A DNA stretch of 64,000 nucleotides, taken from positions 3,481,687 to 3,545,686 of the forward strand of contig NZ_KB910518.1 in NCBI RefSeq assembly GCF_000374185.1, given 5' to 3'. Source of the stretch: Paenibacillus sp. HW567 (GTDB lineage Bacteria > Bacillota > Bacilli > Paenibacillales > Paenibacillaceae). Below are positions 62,520-64,000 of the stretch, in pieces. The stretch's first letter is position 1, and every line of letters begins with the position of its first letter. A program made the translations under genes and the position numbers. The notes beneath the pieces were generated by a model. That model searched no databases. It had not been told where the DNA came from and worked only from the letters and a program-made list of their open reading frames with translations.

Positions 62520-63410
62520 ATGGATCTTCATCTCCTGGAAACGATTAACCAAACCACAGAATATATCGAAAGTCATTTGCTGGAGGAGCTGAGTCTGGAT
62601 AACATCTCGACGCAGGTGAACATCTCCAAATTCCATCTGCTGCGCATCTGGAAAGGAGCCACGTCCACCGGACTGATGGAATATGTCCGCAGAAGGCGGA
62701 TCGCCTGCTCTCTCGGGGATTTGATGCATGAGCCGAGCAGTATTGAATTTATCTCGTCCAAATACTCCTTCGGCTGCGAACGCACCTACAACAGAGTTTT
62801 CAAGGAAGAATTCAACATCAGCCCGGCCAGATGGCGGCGCAATCCCACTCCGCTGCAGATCATGGACCGCTTCAATGCGGATTTTCTGCACCGCGCGGGG
62901 GAAGGTCTTGTCTATTTTCATTCCACCAGCATACTGCCTACCTTCTCGATTGCCGGCCTGGAGCACCGGGTAGATGTCAATGACAACATGGCAAATCAGA
63001 CCTCGAACCGGCTTGGTGTCGAATTCTTTTATCATAGCCGTCCAAGAATCATCAATCCGGTGAATAAAGATACCTACATCGGGCACACCACTGTCCCAGA
63101 TCCGTTTCAGGGCTACACCTGGTATCAGCCGTCCGTACAAGTGGATCAGAGCAGCATCGTTCCGCCTGACATGACAGTAAAGCAGATTGCTCCCCACAAA
63201 TACGGTGTGTTCACCTACATGGGCCCCCACCGCCCGGAAGAAATCAGTTCCCGAACCTTAAGCGCCATCTGGAGGCACATCTTCGAAACGTGGATGCCTA
63301 CCGTGCAATTCGGGCTGGAGGACAAGTTCAGCTTCGAGCTCATCAACTACGCCAAATGCAATAAGCACTACTGCGAATGCAATTTGTATTATCCGATTGT
63401 GCGGGTGTGA
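62520..63410 (+). CDS. AraC-family regulator with GyrI-like effector domain
   Basis: A 296-residue protein: the AraC double helix-turn-helix comes first (about 1-110; ELSLDNISTQVNISKFHLLR, then EFISSKYSFGCERTYNRVFK and FNISPARWRRN), then a GyrI-like drug-binding half (about 150-296; VKQIAPHKYGVFTYMGPHRP, ETWMPTVQFGLEDKFSFEL). This order is that of Rob/SoxS-like and multidrug-sensing regulators. ATG 62520 follows AAAGGAG by 5 bases. It is divergent from the UvrA/nucleotidyltransferase pair and could control it; no operator was identified. Confidence 0.9.
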   Translation: MDLHLLETINQTTEYIESHLLEELSLDNISTQVNISKFHLLRIWKGATSTGLMEYVRRRRIACSLGDLMHEPSSIEFISSKYSFGCERTYNRVFKEEFNISPARWRRNPTPLQIMDRFNADFLHRAGEGLVYFHSTSILPTFSIAGLEHRVDVNDNMANQTSNRLGVEFFYHSRPRIINPVNKDTYIGHTTVPDPFQGYTWYQPSVQVDQSSIVPPDMTVKQIAPHKYGVFTYMGPHRPEEISSRTLSAIWRHIFETWMPTVQFGLEDKFSFELINYAKCNKHYCECNLYYPIVRV

Positions 63411-63436
63411 GGAGGCTAAATAGACTTCTGAACGGC

Positions 63437-63460
63437 AAAAAAACGGCATTTCTGCCGTTT
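63437..63460 (-). terminator. Terminator of the last gene, with the shared CGGCATTTCTGCCG core
   Basis: AAACGGCA (63441-63448) and TGCCGTTT (63453-63460) with loop TTTC; on the minus strand a T run follows (63437-63443). The core is identical to the hairpin core of the 51-base array at 52565-52940. Confidence 0.82.
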
Positions 63461-63502
63461 GCTTACTCTATTTCACTTGAAGTGAAAACTTCCTGCGTAA
63501 AC

Positions 63503-64000
63503 TCAGCCAAGCAGTTCCTGTTTCCTTTTAAGCAAATATGTCCATACGTCCAGATCTATATCCTCATCAGAAGTAACGAGTTCCCCGGAATCACTCTTTT
63601 GCTTGAATTGCTCAATCGGGCCATACTTTTCTTCGTAAGCACTAAGTTTGCCGGTTATGAAGCACAACTCATCTTCAGATTCCGTCTCCGCGGCAGCTTG
63701 CATACGCGCCTGATAAGACTTCGCAGCCTCACTAATACGTACTGTCTCACCACTCGGATACTCCAGAATCGCGTTGGCAGGAATATCCACATGTTTTCCT
63801 GGTTCTGGTCTAGTGACACCGGCGAACCGTCCTTGAGCAATCCACCGGGAAATTGTCTGGTGGGACACCCCAAGCATACGAGCCACTTCTCTGGTCGGGT
63901 AATGCTTAGCCCTGAGGGGCTCTGCCTGTAAGGAACGCTGAACCTGGGTGAGAAAATATACAATTTCCCGTTGCGCGGCCGCAAATTTCTCGTGATCAAG
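63503..64000 (-). CDS. Helix-turn-helix (MerR/excisionase-like) protein, partial
   Basis: 165 residues are visible and the frame stays open to the last base of the window, so the N terminus lies beyond it. The helix-turn-helix reads TREVARMLGVSHQTISRWI, followed by GRFAGVTRPEPGKHVDIPAN, the wing of MerR/excisionase-type DNA binders. The upstream part (FAAAQREIVYFLTQVQRSLQ) and the acidic C-terminal tail (SGELVTSDEDIDLDVWTYLL) have no recognised match. A small regulator or an antitoxin-like gene is possible. Its start cannot be given. Confidence 0.65.
   Translation of the reverse strand, partial: LDHEKFAAAQREIVYFLTQVQRSLQAEPLRAKHYPTREVARMLGVSHQTISRWIAQGRFAGVTRPEPGKHVDIPANAILEYPSGETVRISEAAKSYQARMQAAAETESEDELCFITGKLSAYEEKYGPIEQFKQKSDSGELVTSDEDIDLDVWTYLLKRKQELLG

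Overview
The window looks like a chromosomal segment of a spore-forming Gram-positive bacterium, most probably Paenibacillus or a close relative. The signs are strong AGGAGG ribosome binding sites, frequent TTG/GTG starts, an SLH-anchored surface protein, an AprX-like subtilisin, Fur and SigD-type sites, a DUF2642/YuzF-like protein, and dense dispersed intergenic palindromes. Genus is inferred from gene content. No rRNA, tRNA or CRISPR array was seen.

Layout. 0.3-7 kb: a clpP paralogue with a small LSM-like gene, an ECF sigma factor followed by a frameshifted NAD-dependent epimerase, an Xaa-Pro aminopeptidase bracketed by the epimerase 3' end and a decayed second copy of that end, and a chemoreceptor. 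7-10.3 kb: VOC protein, zinc-dependent phospholipase C-like protein, UMF1-type MFS transporter. 10.4-14.8 kb: a five-gene lantibiotic-immunity-type operon (ATPase, two permeases, response regulator, histidine kinase) with no visible peptide gene. 14.9-20 kb: glycosyltransferase, WYL regulator, acetyltransferase, and an AT-richer pyruvate kinase divergent from an AraC regulator. 20-28.2 kb: stalk-domain secreted protein, a 0.9 kb repeat-rich non-coding stretch, UbiD decarboxylase, flavoprotein monooxygenase-like enzyme, APH-type kinase, a 55-residue membrane peptide and an alpha/beta hydrolase.

28.3-42 kb: an IS110-type element, a basic small protein divergent from an AprX-like protease, an unknown 408-residue protein, then metabolic and house-cleaning genes (three GNAT-type genes, one of them broken; Gfo/Idh/MocA oxidoreductase divergent from a sugar isomerase; M3 peptidase; two DUF1801 proteins). 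42-48.9 kb: one 2274-residue surface protein joining a PHP-type hydrolase, an OB-fold-like region, a choice-of-anchor beta-propeller and three SLH repeats. 49-57.3 kb: an unknown protein, an SMI1/KNR4 protein, an LLM flavin oxidoreductase, two repeat structures, a Fur-controlled siderophore-type ABC importer, and a second pyruvate kinase lacking the C-terminal domain. 57.5-64 kb: a FlxA-like coiled-coil protein behind a SigD-type promoter, a UvrA-like ABC protein with a nucleotidyltransferase, an AraC/GyrI regulator, and a helix-turn-helix gene cut by the window end.

The most unusual signals are non-coding. (1) Two copies of a roughly 205 bp long-hairpin element with terminal inverted repeats and compensatory base changes between copies. 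(2) Four copies of a 45-50 bp palindromic element, two of which directly abut stop codons. (3) A 10-bp G-rich tandem array. (4) A 51-bp tandem array whose internal hairpin core recurs as a terminator 10 kb away. All assignments come from reading the sequence. No database search was run.
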